A DNA stretch of 5,897 bases, taken from the NCBI GenBank assembly GCA_003694975.1, contig RFJH01000072.1:1-5897 (forward strand), written 5' to 3'. The position numbers were made by a program, and so were the translations under genes. A model generated the notes under the pieces. That model was given only the letters and a program-made list of their open reading frames with translations, was not told the DNA's origin and searched no databases. This document shows, piece after piece, positions 5,291-5,897 of this stretch (positions are counted from its first letter, which is position 1; every line of letters starts with the position of its first letter). Source of the stretch: Anaerolineae bacterium. Its GTDB lineage: Bacteria; Chloroflexota; Anaerolineae; Anaerolineales; Villigracilaceae.

Positions 5291-5296
5291 CCTCCT
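5291..5296 (-). promoter_or_regulatory. Ribosome binding site of the nucleotidyltransferase-like gene
   Basis: On the minus strand AGGAGG is followed by CAGTG and then ATG at 5285. The spacing of 5 nt supports ATG rather than the directly preceding GTG (5288), which would be only 2 nt away. Confidence 0.7.
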
Positions 5297-5324
5297 GAGT
5301 TCTTGTTGTGGTCTTCAGCCTACA

Positions 5325-5867
5325 CTATCGGCGGCGGGCTTCCTCCAGCATCCTGCGAAACGCCCTGGCCTGCATACGGGCATCCTCCAGAGCGTTGTGG
5401 GGGAGTTGCTTACCATCCATGTAGCGCCGCGGCAAACTGGCCGTGCCGGTCTCATTCCAGGGGACGCCGGTCAGCCCCATGTAAAACGATTTGACGTCCA
5501 ACGGCGCGTGGCCAAACGGGTTGTATCCCAGATAGTGCAGGAAGTAATGGTTGACGAACGCCCAGTCGAAGGCCACGTTGTACCCGACCATCACGGCGCG
5601 CTCCCCCGACGGCGTGAGGCGGGCAATCCAGGTCGCGAAACGTTGCATGGCTTCTTTGGGCGGCAGGCCATGAATGGCCAGGTCTTGCAGAGAAAGCCCA
5701 CTCACGGCGAGCGCCTCGGCCTCGAACGCCTGGCTCACCGGTTTGAACTCAACATAGAACCCCTCTTCCGGCCTTTCCACAAGGCAGGCGCCCAGAGAGA
5801 GCATGGAATAACGCCCCGGAATGGGGCCGGATGTCTCCACGTCTACGGAGATGAACGTCTCGCCCAT
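5325..5867 (-). CDS. DEDDh-family 3'-5' exonuclease (RNase T / DNA polymerase III epsilon superfamily)
   Basis: This 180-residue protein is essentially one exonuclease domain that removes nucleotides from 3' ends using two metal ions. All catalytic residues are visible: ExoI 'SVDVETSG' with Asp9 and Glu11; ExoII 'GYNVAFDWAFV' with Asp101; and ExoIII 'HNALEDARMQA' with His157 and Asp162. The His gives the DEDDh subtype, as in RNase T, oligoribonuclease and the epsilon proofreading subunit. There are no added polymerase, helicase or BRCT domains, so it is a stand-alone enzyme. Substrate (DNA or RNA) cannot be told. The start is the ATG directly before 'GETFISVDVE', which places ExoI where the family has it. 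However, the only strong Shine-Dalgarno sequence (5889-5884) is 16 nt away. The gene leads a two-gene minus-strand unit with the nucleotidyltransferase-like gene 39 nt downstream. Identity is firm; the start is less so. Confidence 0.93.
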   Translation of the reverse strand: MGETFISVDVETSGPIPGRYSMLSLGACLVERPEEGFYVEFKPVSQAFEAEALAVSGLSLQDLAIHGLPPKEAMQRFATWIARLTPSGERAVMVGYNVAFDWAFVNHYFLHYLGYNPFGHAPLDVKSFYMGLTGVPWNETGTASLPRRYMDGKQLPHNALEDARMQARAFRRMLEEARRR

Positions 5868-5875
5868 GAGGACAT
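5843..5875 (-). other. Possible 10-codon leader ORF overlapping the exonuclease start
   Basis: On the minus strand AGGAGG (5889-5884) lies 8 nt from an ATG at 5875, ideal spacing. That ATG opens a 10-residue frame (MSSWARRSSP) ending at TAG 5845-5843. It overlaps the exonuclease start (5867) in another frame. It may be a leader peptide that couples or damps translation, or a sign of a frameshift near the start. It is too short to judge as a gene. Confidence 0.3.
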
Positions 5876-5883
5876 TGTAACAT

Positions 5884-5889
5884 CCTCCT
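5884..5889 (-). promoter_or_regulatory. Strong Shine-Dalgarno sequence upstream of the exonuclease
   Basis: AGGAGG within AGAGGAGG is the only strong ribosome binding site before the exonuclease. It is 16 nt from the exonuclease ATG at 5867 and 8 nt from the out-of-frame ATG at 5875. The window ends 8 nt further upstream, so the promoter cannot be seen. Confidence 0.55.
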
Positions 5890-5897
5890 CTGTAAAA

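Overview
This GC-rich window looks like part of a bacterial chromosome, probably from the Chloroflexota (Anaerolineae or a relative). The taxon is an inference. It rests on the single-stranded DNA-binding protein, whose 'TGGPRIWT' loop and short acidic tail I associate with that phylum, and on the ssb, DUF3467 and translin-like gene order. No rRNA, tRNA, CRISPR array, insertion sequence or phage gene was found.

Layout. Plus strand, 1-1495: the 3' end of an NTF2/CaMKII-association-domain-like protein, followed 1 nt later by a GT4 glycosyltransferase. 1496-1642: a regulatory gap with nested inverted repeats and promoter-like hexamers. Plus strand, 1643-3721: ssb, a DUF3467 protein, a translin-family protein and a two-helix membrane protein. 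The first three are tightly spaced and probably co-transcribed. The membrane-protein gene may also have its own leaderless promoter. 3722-3971: a 250-bp convergent gap holding hairpins and a protein-like, in-frame extension of the minus-strand gene. Minus strand, 5867-3972: a DEDDh 3'-5' exonuclease followed by a 437-residue protein with a nucleotidyltransferase-fold signature. These two are separated by 39 nt and are likely one transcription unit.

How the genes may work together. Two convergent units both handle nucleic acids. One pairs SSB (ssDNA binding) with a translin relative, a family that binds single-stranded nucleic acid and whose TRAX members are ribonucleases, and with the uncharacterised DUF3467 protein. 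The other pairs a 3'-5' exonuclease with a putative nucleotidyltransferase. The bacterial translin-like protein beside ssb is the most interesting element, because it keeps an E-x-x-E pair where TRAX has catalytic glutamates. A second notable feature is the TGA that ends the putative nucleotidyltransferase: convincing protein sequence continues in frame beyond it. Functional links between these genes are inferred from position only.
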